Shown here piece after piece: positions 1 through 5,824 of a stretch of DNA of 5,824 nucleotides (position 1 is the stretch's first letter; the number at the start of each line of letters is the position of its first letter). Source of the DNA: an uncultured Gemmatimonadaceae bacterium (GTDB lineage Bacteria > Gemmatimonadota > Gemmatimonadetes > Gemmatimonadales > Gemmatimonadaceae); contig CATPBN010000281.1 in NCBI GenBank assembly GCA_955652635.1, positions 1 through 5,824 of the forward strand, written 5' to 3'. The notes below the pieces were generated by a model, which worked only from the letters and a program-made list of their open reading frames with translations, was not told the origin of the DNA and ran no database searches. A program made the position numbers and the translations under genes.

Positions 1-477
1 ATATGGGATGAGGACACTCCCCCGCGAAGTATTTACTTCGAGCATGATGCCCTGCGGCAGCTCGTAGAACCCTGTGACCCTGCCGATCTCGGCCCCGGCG
101 GGGCTCTCCAGTTTCATGCCGGTCAGATCGTGCAAGTAGACCTCATCTTTCTGGAGCGGCGGCAGCTCGCTGAACGGCGCGAGCAAATACCGGCCTCGCC
201 ACAGCTCGGCGCTGTCACGATCCCGCAACTCCTCAAACTGGACGATGAGTCCTTTTTTGAATGGCTGCGAGCGGCTGATTGTCAGAGTCGGGATTTCCTT
301 CTGGCCTCTGACGTCGCGTGCGATCGCGAGGTCTCCATCAGTCGTGCCCGCAAAAACACGGCTGCCGGACGCAAACACCACGTCCGGCTTGTCCGTCAGA
401 GGCTCGACGACAACTTCACCCCGAATTCCCTGCGCTTTGCGGATCAGCCCGACGATCGCGTATTCGGGCCCAGGCAT
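1..477 (-). CDS. rimM: Ribosome maturation factor RimM (partial, C-terminus beyond left edge)
   Basis: RimM binds ribosomal protein S19 in the 30S head and helps late 16S rRNA processing and 30S assembly in the cytoplasm. My translation of the reverse strand from the ATG at 477-475 gives 159 residues with no stop before the edge; the family is usually about 165-185, so little is missing. The N-terminal RimM domain carries the typical KAQGIRGEV motif (residues 14-22) and the region around DSAELWRGRYLL (88-99). The PRC-barrel domain starts near DEVYLHDLTG (111-120) and reaches VLIPY at 155-159. The start is the only sensible one: I see no in-frame ATG, GTG or TTG in the stretch just upstream. 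It has no clear Shine-Dalgarno and begins 16 nt after the rpsP stop, so translation is probably coupled to rpsP. Identity is from motifs and context together. Confidence 0.93.
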   Translation of the reverse strand, partial: MPGPEYAIVGLIRKAQGIRGEVVVEPLTDKPDVVFASGSRVFAGTTDGDLAIARDVRGQKEIPTLTISRSQPFKKGLIVQFEELRDRDSAELWRGRYLLAPFSELPPLQKDEVYLHDLTGMKLESPAGAEIGRVTGFYELPQGIMLEVNTSRGSVLIPY

Positions 478-480
478 ATC

Positions 481-494
481 GAGCGGGTGCGCTC
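481..494 (-). promoter_or_regulatory. Small stem-loop in the rpsP-rimM junction
   Basis: The junction contains GAGCG, a 4-nt loop and CGCTC, a perfect 5-bp stem that fills most of the 16 nt between the rpsP stop and the rimM start and touches the last base of the stop codon. It occupies the place where a rimM Shine-Dalgarno would lie, and none is visible. The repeat is seen directly. A role in setting the RimM to S16 ratio through coupling is inference, and a 5-bp stem can arise by chance. There is no following U-tract, so it is not a terminator. Confidence 0.3.
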
Positions 495-826
495 TAGGCG
501 CTGGTCGCGGCTGTGTCGTCCGTCTTTTCGCTGACGGGAACCGCGGTCGTCTTGCGCTCGATTCCGAGTCTCTGCTCGTGACGGCGCTTGAGGATGCCGG
601 CGCGGCGAAGGAGCGACCGGACGGTGTCGGTGGGCTGAGCGCCGACGCTGAGCCAGTAATTCGCTCGCGCCTCGTCGACGTTGAGAGAACCCTCGCTCTT
701 TCTGGGAGCGTATTGCCCGATGATCTCGATGAACTTCCCATCGCGCGGGCTCTGCGAGTCGGCGACGAGAATGCGATAAAACGGCGCATTTTTGCGCCCA
801 ACGCGGCGGAGTCGAATCTTTACCAT
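494..826 (-). CDS. rpsP: 30S ribosomal protein S16
   Basis: S16 is a primary/secondary-assembly 30S protein that binds 16S rRNA in the body of the small subunit. The protein is 110 residues from the ATG at 826-824. It opens with MVKIRLRRVGRKNAPFYRI and continues with ADSQSPRDGKFIEIIGQY (residues 22-39), both diagnostic of bS16, then the conserved GAQPTDTVRSLLRRAGI (62-78). An upstream in-frame ATG at 934-932 would add 36 residues, but these do not look like S16. The chosen start has AAGGGAG (837-843) 10 nt upstream and matches the family N-terminus exactly. Typical S16 is about 80-90 residues; the last 25-30 here form a charged, then Ala/Thr-rich tail, probably disordered. The gene lies between ffh and rimM, as expected for this cluster. 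Confidence 0.97.
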   Translation of the reverse strand: MVKIRLRRVGRKNAPFYRILVADSQSPRDGKFIEIIGQYAPRKSEGSLNVDEARANYWLSVGAQPTDTVRSLLRRAGILKRRHEQRLGIERKTTAVPVSEKTDDTAATSA

Positions 827-836
827 CTTCTTGCTG

Positions 837-843
837 CTCCCTT
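837..843 (-). promoter_or_regulatory. Ribosome binding site of rpsP
   Basis: On the minus strand AAGGGAG lies 10 nt before the ATG at 826. It decides the start: the longer frame opening at 934 would read through this site and add 36 residues unlike S16. Confidence 0.65.
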
Positions 844-856
844 GAGGGTCCTTGGG

Positions 857-875
857 GGGACGCAGATCGCGTCCC
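857..875 (-). promoter_or_regulatory. Leader hairpin upstream of rpsP
   Basis: A perfect 7-bp GC-rich stem with a 5-nt loop lies 30 nt upstream of the rpsP start and 13 nt upstream of its ribosome binding site. A shifted pairing of TTGGG (852-856) with CCCAA (873-877) is also possible, so two alternative folds exist. No U-tract follows. It may be an mRNA-processing or regulatory structure, or chance in GC-rich DNA. Confidence 0.35.
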
Positions 876-990
876 AAATCCGGGCTCCTCGCGTCACCGG
901 TAAATCCGGTGCGCACCCGGTACGACTGAGTCACACAATCTAACTAGGCACCGATTCTCGGCACAGAGCCTCGTGGAACTGCAGTTGCAG

Positions 991-2322
991 TTATCGAGTT
1001 CCGAACATCCCCGGCAGAGAAGGCATCCTTCCCCCTCCGGCCATCTTCTTCATCATCTTCTGCATCTCGCGGAACTGTTCCAGCAGCCGGTTGACATCGC
1101 TGATCGGGCGACCCGCGCCTTTGGAAATGCGCGCTCGGCGCGAGCCATTGATGATGCCGGGATTCTTCCGCTCTTCCGGGGTCATCGACAACACGATCGC
1201 TTCGACATGTTTCATGCGCTTGGGGTCGGCTTTCATCTGCTTGAGCGCCTTCGTATTCACGCCGGGCAGCATTTTCAGAATTCCCTCCAGCGGACCCATC
1301 TTCTGGATCTGCCGCATGCTGTTGAGGAAATCGTTCAAATCCATCCCCTCCTTGCGGACCTTTTTCTCCAGACGCTTTGACTCGGCTTCGTCGAACGAGG
1401 CTTGGGCCTTCTCGACGAGCGTGACGATGTCTCCCATCTGCAGGATCCGGCCGGCCATGCGCTCCGGATGGAACTCCTCCAAAGCGTCCGACTTCTCGCC
1501 CACCCCGATGTATTTGATGGGCTTTTTCGTGACGCCGTAGATCGACAACGCGGCGCCGCCGCGCGAATCGCCATCCATCTTGGTGAGAATCACGCCGGTC
1601 ACGTCGAGGGCACTGTCGAATCCCTGCGCAATCTTGACAGCATCCTGGCCCGTCATCCCGTCGGCGACGAGAAGAATCTCGGCGGGCCGAAGCGCTTCCT
1701 TGAGACGCAGGAGTTCATTCATCATCGCCTCGTCGATCTGCAGCCGCCCAGCCGTATCGATGATCACCACCCGGTCGCGCTCCCGCAGCGCCTCGGCGAC
1801 CCCGGCGCGCGCGATCTTCACGACATCGGTAGTCGTCCGGTCGGCATAGACTGGAATTGAGAGGTCCCGCCCGAGTGTCTCGAGCTGGTCGATGGCCGCC
1901 GGGCGATAGACATCGGCGGCAACGAGGCGCGTCGAGCGCCCTTCCGCCTTGAGCTTCCGTGCGAGCTTGGCGGCCGTTGTCGTCTTACCGGACCCCTGCA
2001 GGCCCACCATCATCACGACAGAGGGCGGGACCGTGCTGAGCCTGAGCCCTTCCCGGCGCTCCCCGAGCATAGCGGTCAGCTCTTCGTGGACGATCTTGAC
2101 TAGCTGTTGTCCGGGGGAGACCGTACTGAGCGCGTTCACGCCGGTGGCCTTTTTCTCGACACGTTCGAGAAACTCGCGCGTCAATTGGAAGTTGACGTCG
2201 GCTTCCAGCAGCACCCGGCGGACTTCGCGCAGGCCCTCCTTGATGTCGGCTTCGCTGAGAACACCGCGGCCACGCAGGCGGCCGAACGTGGCTTCGAGCT
2301 TTTCGCTCAGGTCTTCGAACAT
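991..2322 (-). CDS. ffh: Signal recognition particle protein Ffh (SRP54 GTPase)
   Basis: Ffh binds 4.5S/SRP RNA and the signal sequences of nascent inner-membrane proteins, and hands ribosomes to FtsY and SecYEG in a GTP-dependent cycle. The protein has 443 residues, within the family range (about 440-455). Domains: an N helical bundle (about 1-90); a G domain with P-loop GLQGSGKTT (107-115), DVYRPAA (137-143), DTAGR (189-193), and TKMDGDSRGG (247-256), which supplies guanine specificity; and a methionine-rich M domain (about 300-443). The M domain has the SRP-RNA-binding SRRARISKGAG (394-404), the family SRRxRIAxGSG motif, and a Met-rich C-terminus. All key residues are present. The ATG at 2322 gives the usual MFEDLSEKL start; the AAAGG before it is only 2 nt away, a poor Shine-Dalgarno. 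It is the first gene of the minus-strand cluster and divergent from lon. Confidence 0.98.
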   Translation of the reverse strand: MFEDLSEKLEATFGRLRGRGVLSEADIKEGLREVRRVLLEADVNFQLTREFLERVEKKATGVNALSTVSPGQQLVKIVHEELTAMLGERREGLRLSTVPPSVVMMVGLQGSGKTTTAAKLARKLKAEGRSTRLVAADVYRPAAIDQLETLGRDLSIPVYADRTTTDVVKIARAGVAEALRERDRVVIIDTAGRLQIDEAMMNELLRLKEALRPAEILLVADGMTGQDAVKIAQGFDSALDVTGVILTKMDGDSRGGAALSIYGVTKKPIKYIGVGEKSDALEEFHPERMAGRILQMGDIVTLVEKAQASFDEAESKRLEKKVRKEGMDLNDFLNSMRQIQKMGPLEGILKMLPGVNTKALKQMKADPKRMKHVEAIVLSMTPEERKNPGIINGSRRARISKGAGRPISDVNRLLEQFREMQKMMKKMAGGGRMPSLPGMFGTR

Positions 2323-2390
2323 AGCCTTTAAACTTAGGCGCCGTTAACTTCTGAAACAACCGACGCTTCACCTGGCTCGAGAGAGATTGC
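2323..2390. promoter_or_regulatory. Divergent ffh/lon promoter region
   Basis: These 68 bp separate the start codons of two genes that run in opposite directions, so both core promoters must lie here or reach into the opposing coding sequence. On the minus strand TTGTTT (2354-2359) and TAAGTT (2331-2336) are spaced 17 bp, but each matches the sigma-70 consensus at only about 3 of 6 positions. A start site from this pair would fall at or next to the ffh ATG. Related AT-rich elements TTAAACTT (2328-2335) and GTTAACTT (2343-2350) flank a GGCGCC palindrome and might be a regulator site. No CIRCE element or good sigma-32-type promoter for lon is visible. For lon, the purine run GAGAGAGA at 2379-2386 is a weak ribosome binding site 4 nt before ATG. 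Confidence 0.45.
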
Positions 2391-4877
2391 ATGGCCGCAA
2401 CGCAGCGTAGAGACGACATACTTCAAGCAGAAATTCCATCGACGCTGCCACTCATGGCGCTTCGATCGACGATCGTATACCCGCTTGGCACTATCGCCGT
2501 GCAAATGGGCGCGCCCGAGAACCTCGCACTCCTCAAGGCCAACGAGCAATCGGGTCTGATCGTCGGTCTGGTAGTAGCGACGGGCGATCACGACGACGTG
2601 CTTGACCCCGAGCGATTCGTCGGCAGAGTTGGCGTAGCGGCGCGGGTCCATGAGCGCATCAATCTTCCCGGCGAGACCGTTCAGATCACACTTCAGGGCT
2701 TGCGGCGGATCGTCGTTGAAGGTGTGACGCAAACCGAGCCCTTCGCGATCGTCCGGATCAAGCCGGCTAAAGAAATCGCGCCCGATCCGAACGAGGTCGA
2801 TGATCTCATCTCCCGGATCGTGGCCGGCGCCGAGACCCTGGCCGAGCTGATCGATCGCATTCCGGACGAAGTGCCTGCGATTCTCAAGATGAACATCTCG
2901 GATCCTGGCCGCTTCGCCGATCTTGCTGCGACGAATCTCAACTTCAAGGTCTCCGACAAAGATGAGATCCTGCAGAGGCTCAACATCGGGCAGCGCCTGA
3001 AATTCCTGCTCGGCCGCGTTGAACGCGAAGTCGGACGCGCGCGCGTCGCCGAGGATGTGAAACGCCAGACTGAGATCAAGATCGAGCAGCACCAGCGCGA
3101 GTTCTATCTGCGCCAGCAGCTGCGCGCGATTCAGTCGGAGCTGGGCGAGGGAGACCCGGGCGAAAAGGAAGCAATCGAGACGCTGAAGAAGCTCGAAGAA
3201 GCGAATCTACCGGAGAAGGCAGCGCAGGAAGCAAAGCGTGAGATCGAGCGGATGCGAAATCTTTCTCCCGCTTCGAGCGAGTATCAGGTCATTCGCACCT
3301 ACCTCGACTGGATGCTGGCGCTCCCCTGGAACGTGAAATCCTCGAGCGACGAAGTCATAGAGCTCAAAAAAGTCGAAGAGCTCCTGGACAGCCGGCACTA
3401 CGGCCTGAAAGAGGCGAAAGAGCGGATCACCGAGTACCTCGCGGTCCGGAAGCTTCGCGGTGGCGACCCACACGGTCCGATCCTCTGCTTCGTCGGCCCT
3501 CCGGGGACCGGCAAGACGTCGCTTGGCGAGGCGATCGCCATGTCCATAAGCCGCGCGTTCTATCGGATTTCAGTTGGTGGCGTACGTGATGAAGCCGAGA
3601 TTCGCGGCCATCGACGCACGTACGTCGGAGCGATGCCGGGACTCATCCTGCAGTCGCTGCGTCGCGTCCAAGTTCGGGATGCAGTGCTCATGATCGACGA
3701 GATAGACAAAATGACCAGCGGCGGCCCGTCCGGAGATCCCACCGCAGCCATGCTCGAGGTGCTCGACCCGTCGCAGAACTCGAATTTCGTCGATCACTAT
3801 CTCAATCTGCCGTTCGACCTCTCCAGCATTCTATTCATCTGCACGGCGAACAATCTGTTCGACATCCCCGCCCCGCTGCGGGACCGCATGGAGGTCATTC
3901 GGGTTCTCGGCTACACCGTCGAAGAGAAGGTCGAGATCGCCTGGCGCTACCTGCTGCCGAGACTGCTCGAGGAGCACGGAATCACGGATAAGGACATGCA
4001 GTTCACCGACGAAGTGCTCGGCTTCATCTCGAATCGCTACTCACGCGAAGCTGGCCTCCGCAATTTCGAGCGCAACATTGCGGCGTTGATGCGGAAGCGC
4101 GCGCGCAAGAAAGCCGATGGTGAAGAGGGCGCCTGGGTGGTGGATAACGCGATGGTCAACGACATACTCGGCAACCCGACTTACACGCTCGAGGACGCGG
4201 AACAGGAGCCGGAGATCGGCGCGGTGACAGGGATGGCGTGGACTGCGACTGGTGGCGATCTGATGGTTATCGAAGCACTGAGGATGCCCGGCTCCGGGCG
4301 CCTAACGGTGACGGGACAGCTGGGCGACGTGATGCGCGAGTCGGTTGACGCCGCGTATTCCTACGTACGCTCGCGCGCGCATACACTCGGTGTGGACGAC
4401 ATCGAGTTCAAGGAGTGCGATCTTCACGTCCACTTCCCGGCGGGCGCGATCCCGAAGGATGGTCCGAGCGCTGGCGCGGCCGTTACACTCGCGATTGCGA
4501 GCGTATTGAGCAGGCGTCCGGTTCGTCGCGACATGGCTCTCACCGGCGAGATGACGCTGCGCGGGAAGGTGCTCGAGATCGGCGGGGTCAAGGAGAAGGT
4601 GATGGCTGCGTACCGCGCTGGACTCCGACAGGTCTTGCTGCCGAAAGCGAACGAAAAGGATCTGCGCGGCATTCCCGACGAAGTCGTCAACAGTATGACG
4701 TTCACTTTCGTCTCGACGATGGACGAGATAATTCACCTCGCGCTCCTCGCCAGAGGTCCGGGCTCACTCGCCGACGCAGCCGAGCCACATGGAGACGTTG
4801 CGCCGAAGAACGCCGTCTCGGATTCGGCGGGCGCGTCCATCAACCAATCGAGCCCGGTAGGAGCAGCGACGCAGTAG
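2391..4877 (+). CDS. lon: ATP-dependent Lon protease (LonA type)
   Basis: Lon is a cytoplasmic hexameric AAA+ serine protease that unfolds and degrades misfolded and specific regulatory proteins. The 828 residues cover the full LonA architecture: an N-terminal substrate-binding domain (about 15-210) beginning with LPLMALRSTIVYPL, a helical and coiled-coil segment (about 210-350, including EFYLRQQLRAIQSELGE), the AAA+ module and the protease domain. Walker A is GPPGTGKT (369-376), Walker B is VLMIDEID (432-439), sensor 1 lies in TANN (485-488), arginine-finger candidates are R497/R499, and the sensor 2 region is REAGLR (552-557). The Ser-Lys dyad is S693 in PKDGPSAG (688-695) and K736 in GGVKEK (731-736), spaced 43 residues as in E. 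coli S679/K722. About 40 C-terminal residues are Ala/Ser-rich and probably disordered. Nothing is missing, so the enzyme should be active. The DUF445 gene follows with no gap. Confidence 0.98.
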   Translation: MAATQRRDDILQAEIPSTLPLMALRSTIVYPLGTIAVQMGAPENLALLKANEQSGLIVGLVVATGDHDDVLDPERFVGRVGVAARVHERINLPGETVQITLQGLRRIVVEGVTQTEPFAIVRIKPAKEIAPDPNEVDDLISRIVAGAETLAELIDRIPDEVPAILKMNISDPGRFADLAATNLNFKVSDKDEILQRLNIGQRLKFLLGRVEREVGRARVAEDVKRQTEIKIEQHQREFYLRQQLRAIQSELGEGDPGEKEAIETLKKLEEANLPEKAAQEAKREIERMRNLSPASSEYQVIRTYLDWMLALPWNVKSSSDEVIELKKVEELLDSRHYGLKEAKERITEYLAVRKLRGGDPHGPILCFVGPPGTGKTSLGEAIAMSISRAFYRISVGGVRDEAEIRGHRRTYVGAMPGLILQSLRRVQVRDAVLMIDEIDKMTSGGPSGDPTAAMLEVLDPSQNSNFVDHYLNLPFDLSSILFICTANNLFDIPAPLRDRMEVIRVLGYTVEEKVEIAWRYLLPRLLEEHGITDKDMQFTDEVLGFISNRYSREAGLRNFERNIAALMRKRARKKADGEEGAWVVDNAMVNDILGNPTYTLEDAEQEPEIGAVTGMAWTATGGDLMVIEALRMPGSGRLTVTGQLGDVMRESVDAAYSYVRSRAHTLGVDDIEFKECDLHVHFPAGAIPKDGPSAGAAVTLAIASVLSRRPVRRDMALTGEMTLRGKVLEIGGVKEKVMAAYRAGLRQVLLPKANEKDLRGIPDEVVNSMTFTFVSTMDEIIHLALLARGPGSLADAAEPHGDVAPKNAVSDSAGASINQSSPVGAATQ
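4859..4863 (+). promoter_or_regulatory. Candidate ribosome binding site for the DUF445 gene
   Basis: AGGAG lies inside the end of lon, 14 nt before the GTG at 4878. The spacing is longer than ideal, so initiation may depend partly on ribosomes terminating at the adjacent lon TAG. Confidence 0.4.
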
Positions 4878-5824
4878 GTGAATGTCGCCAACCCCTGGAT
4901 CCAGTTCGGCATCCACGTCTTCGTAGGAACCATGGCGGGAGGACTGTCCGACACCGTTGCGGTGTGGATGCTCTTCAATCCGAAGCAAAAGCGGTTTGGA
5001 TTTCAGGGAGCGATTCCGAAGAATCAAGCGAGGCTCGCGAAGAGTCTCGGGCGTACGGTTGGCGAGCGACTCCTCACTCCGGGCGATTTGCAGACCGAGC
5101 TTGCGCGGCCAGAGTTGGTCGCCGCGTTTCAGTCGCGCGTCGAGGATGTCATCGCAGCGATGCTCACCTCGCGGGATCCCTTGATCGACAAGATCCCGCC
5201 CGCCGTTGTGACCGCGTTAGAGGGAGCGACGACCGCGTATTTGCCGGTCGCCATGACCAAGCTCGGCGCGTTTCTTGGCCAACCCACCACACGCGTCAAG
5301 CTGCGGAGCGCGCTCCACTCGATGTTCAATCGGTTCGTGGACGACATGCGCTTCCACGAGCGCATATTCGCCAAGCTGATGATGACCGAGAAGAAATTCG
5401 ACACTGTGCTCGACGCAATCGAGGCGGATGGTGTCGAGCAGGTAGTCGGGCTGCTCGAGGAGCCCGAAATCAGAGAAGAGATCTCCAAAGCGATTCACGA
5501 CGCCATACTGAGCTACCTCCAGAAGCCGATCTCCGACATCCTTGGCAACCTCGAAGCGAAGAAGGATCCCGAGGCGCCCCGTCGACTAGCCGCTTCTGCT
5601 GCGCCGGTGATCTGGGAGTGGATACACGATCAGCTGCCGGAGCTTATCAAGAAGCTCGATGTGCAGGCCATGGTGGAGCGAAAAGTGATGGCTTTCAGCG
5701 TCGATCGCGTGGAAGAGATCCTGCGCAACGTGATTCAGAACGAGCTGAACCTGATCATCACCACCGGCTACGTCCTCGGGGGACTGATCGGCGTCTGCAC
5801 TTTCGGTCTACAGAAGCTGCTGGG
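4878..5824 (+). CDS. DUF445 family membrane protein (partial, C-terminal end beyond right edge)
   Basis: The protein is of unknown function in a widespread bacterial family (YheB/YjiN-like). From the GTG at 4878-4880 I translate 315 residues plus two bases with no stop. An N-terminal hydrophobic segment (about 8-33) ends in DTVAVWMLFNP, followed by FQGAIPKNQ (42-49), matching the DUF445 pattern of membrane helix, LFrP and QGxIP. A long, charged, helical middle follows. The C-terminal signature VERKVMAFSVDRVEEILRNV (266-285) leads into a second membrane segment (about 292-311) rich in Gly and Ile. Members are about 370-420 residues or shorter, so this may be close to complete. The ATG at 4932 would cut the first helix in half, so GTG is preferred. 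It abuts the lon stop in the same frame, which implies co-transcription and coupling. The usual Asn of the family's TNwlA-like motif appears to be Asp25 here. Confidence 0.85.
   Translation, partial: MNVANPWIQFGIHVFVGTMAGGLSDTVAVWMLFNPKQKRFGFQGAIPKNQARLAKSLGRTVGERLLTPGDLQTELARPELVAAFQSRVEDVIAAMLTSRDPLIDKIPPAVVTALEGATTAYLPVAMTKLGAFLGQPTTRVKLRSALHSMFNRFVDDMRFHERIFAKLMMTEKKFDTVLDAIEADGVEQVVGLLEEPEIREEISKAIHDAILSYLQKPISDILGNLEAKKDPEAPRRLAASAAPVIWEWIHDQLPELIKKLDVQAMVERKVMAFSVDRVEEILRNVIQNELNLIITTGYVLGGLIGVCTFGLQKLL

Larger units (their letters stand above)
827..990 (-). other. ffh-rpsP intergenic spacer / rpsP leader with inverted repeats
   Basis: These 164 nt between the ffh stop and the rpsP start hold no gene that I can support. 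Several inverted repeats are visible: a perfect 7-bp stem GGGACGC/GCGTCCC with a 5-nt loop (857-875); a 6-bp stem CACCGG/CCGGTG with loop TAAAT (895-911); the 10-bp palindromes GGTGCGCACC (908-917) and AACTGCAGTT (977-986); and a direct repeat AAATCCGG (876-883 and 902-909). None is followed by a T-run on the minus strand, so I do not call a terminator. I also see no convincing -35/-10 pair. The spacer is long for this cluster, so it could be the mRNA leader of rpsP or contain a weak internal promoter. Function is inference. Confidence 0.4.

Noticed and set aside
857..911. A rho-independent terminator after ffh
   Set aside because: The hairpins are GC-rich, but none is followed by a run of T on the minus strand.
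827..934. An upstream extension of rpsP starting at the ATG at 934
   Set aside because: The extra 36 residues do not match S16, and the start at 826 has both the canonical MVKIRLRR terminus and a ribosome binding site.
245..943. A 232-codon plus-strand open frame across rimM, rpsP and the leader
   Set aside because: It runs antisense to two certain ribosomal-cluster genes and shows no recognisable domain or ribosome binding site.
1402..1860. Plus-strand open frames opposite ffh (also 973-1380 and 1949-2347)
   Set aside because: These are shadows of the conserved ffh coding sequence, with compositions biased to Arg, Ser and His and no family resemblance.
2300..2390. A heat-shock control site for lon (CIRCE or sigma-32-type promoter)
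   Set aside because: No TTAGCACTC/GAGTGCTAA inverted repeat is present, and CTTCGAA at 2313-2319 lacks a matching -10 element.
2334..3092. A 252-codon open frame on the minus strand, antisense to the 5' third of lon
   Set aside because: It lies wholly opposite a certain gene, resembles no family I know, and long antisense frames are expected in GC-rich coding DNA with strong codon bias.
5129..5498. Minus-strand open frames opposite the DUF445 gene
   Set aside because: The plus frame stays open to the window edge and carries the DUF445 motifs; the reverse frames carry none.

Overview
This window is a stretch of ordinary bacterial core chromosome. It has high GC (roughly 60% by eye) and dense coding with no RNA genes, mobile elements or CRISPR. 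It holds two divergent transcription units that start from one 68-bp intergenic region (2323-2390). The organism is a bacterium, but phylum cannot be fixed from these genes alone. A Gemmatimonadota-like or other high-GC Gram-negative lineage is only a guess.

Minus strand, read right to left: ffh (2322-991, the signal recognition particle GTPase), then a 164-nt spacer with several inverted repeats, then rpsP (826-494, ribosomal protein S16), then rimM (477 to the window edge, 30S maturation factor, cut off at its C-terminus). This is the familiar ffh-rpsP-rimM(-trmD-rplS) translation and secretion cluster; trmD and rplS would be expected just outside the left edge. There is no KH-domain gene between rpsP and rimM, unlike the arrangement in many Gram-positive bacteria.

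Plus strand: lon (2391-4877, a complete ATP-dependent protease of 828 residues with all catalytic motifs), followed with zero spacing by a DUF445-family membrane protein (4878 to the right edge, nearly complete). The DUF445 gene begins with GTG directly after the TAG of lon and lies in the same frame, so the two proteins are separated by a single stop codon.

The left unit makes and matures 30S subunits and targets nascent membrane proteins. The right unit degrades misfolded proteins and encodes a membrane protein of unknown role. I found no clear evidence of a novel system. The points most worth checking are the in-frame Lon/DUF445 junction, the structured leader before rpsP, and the compact divergent promoter region.
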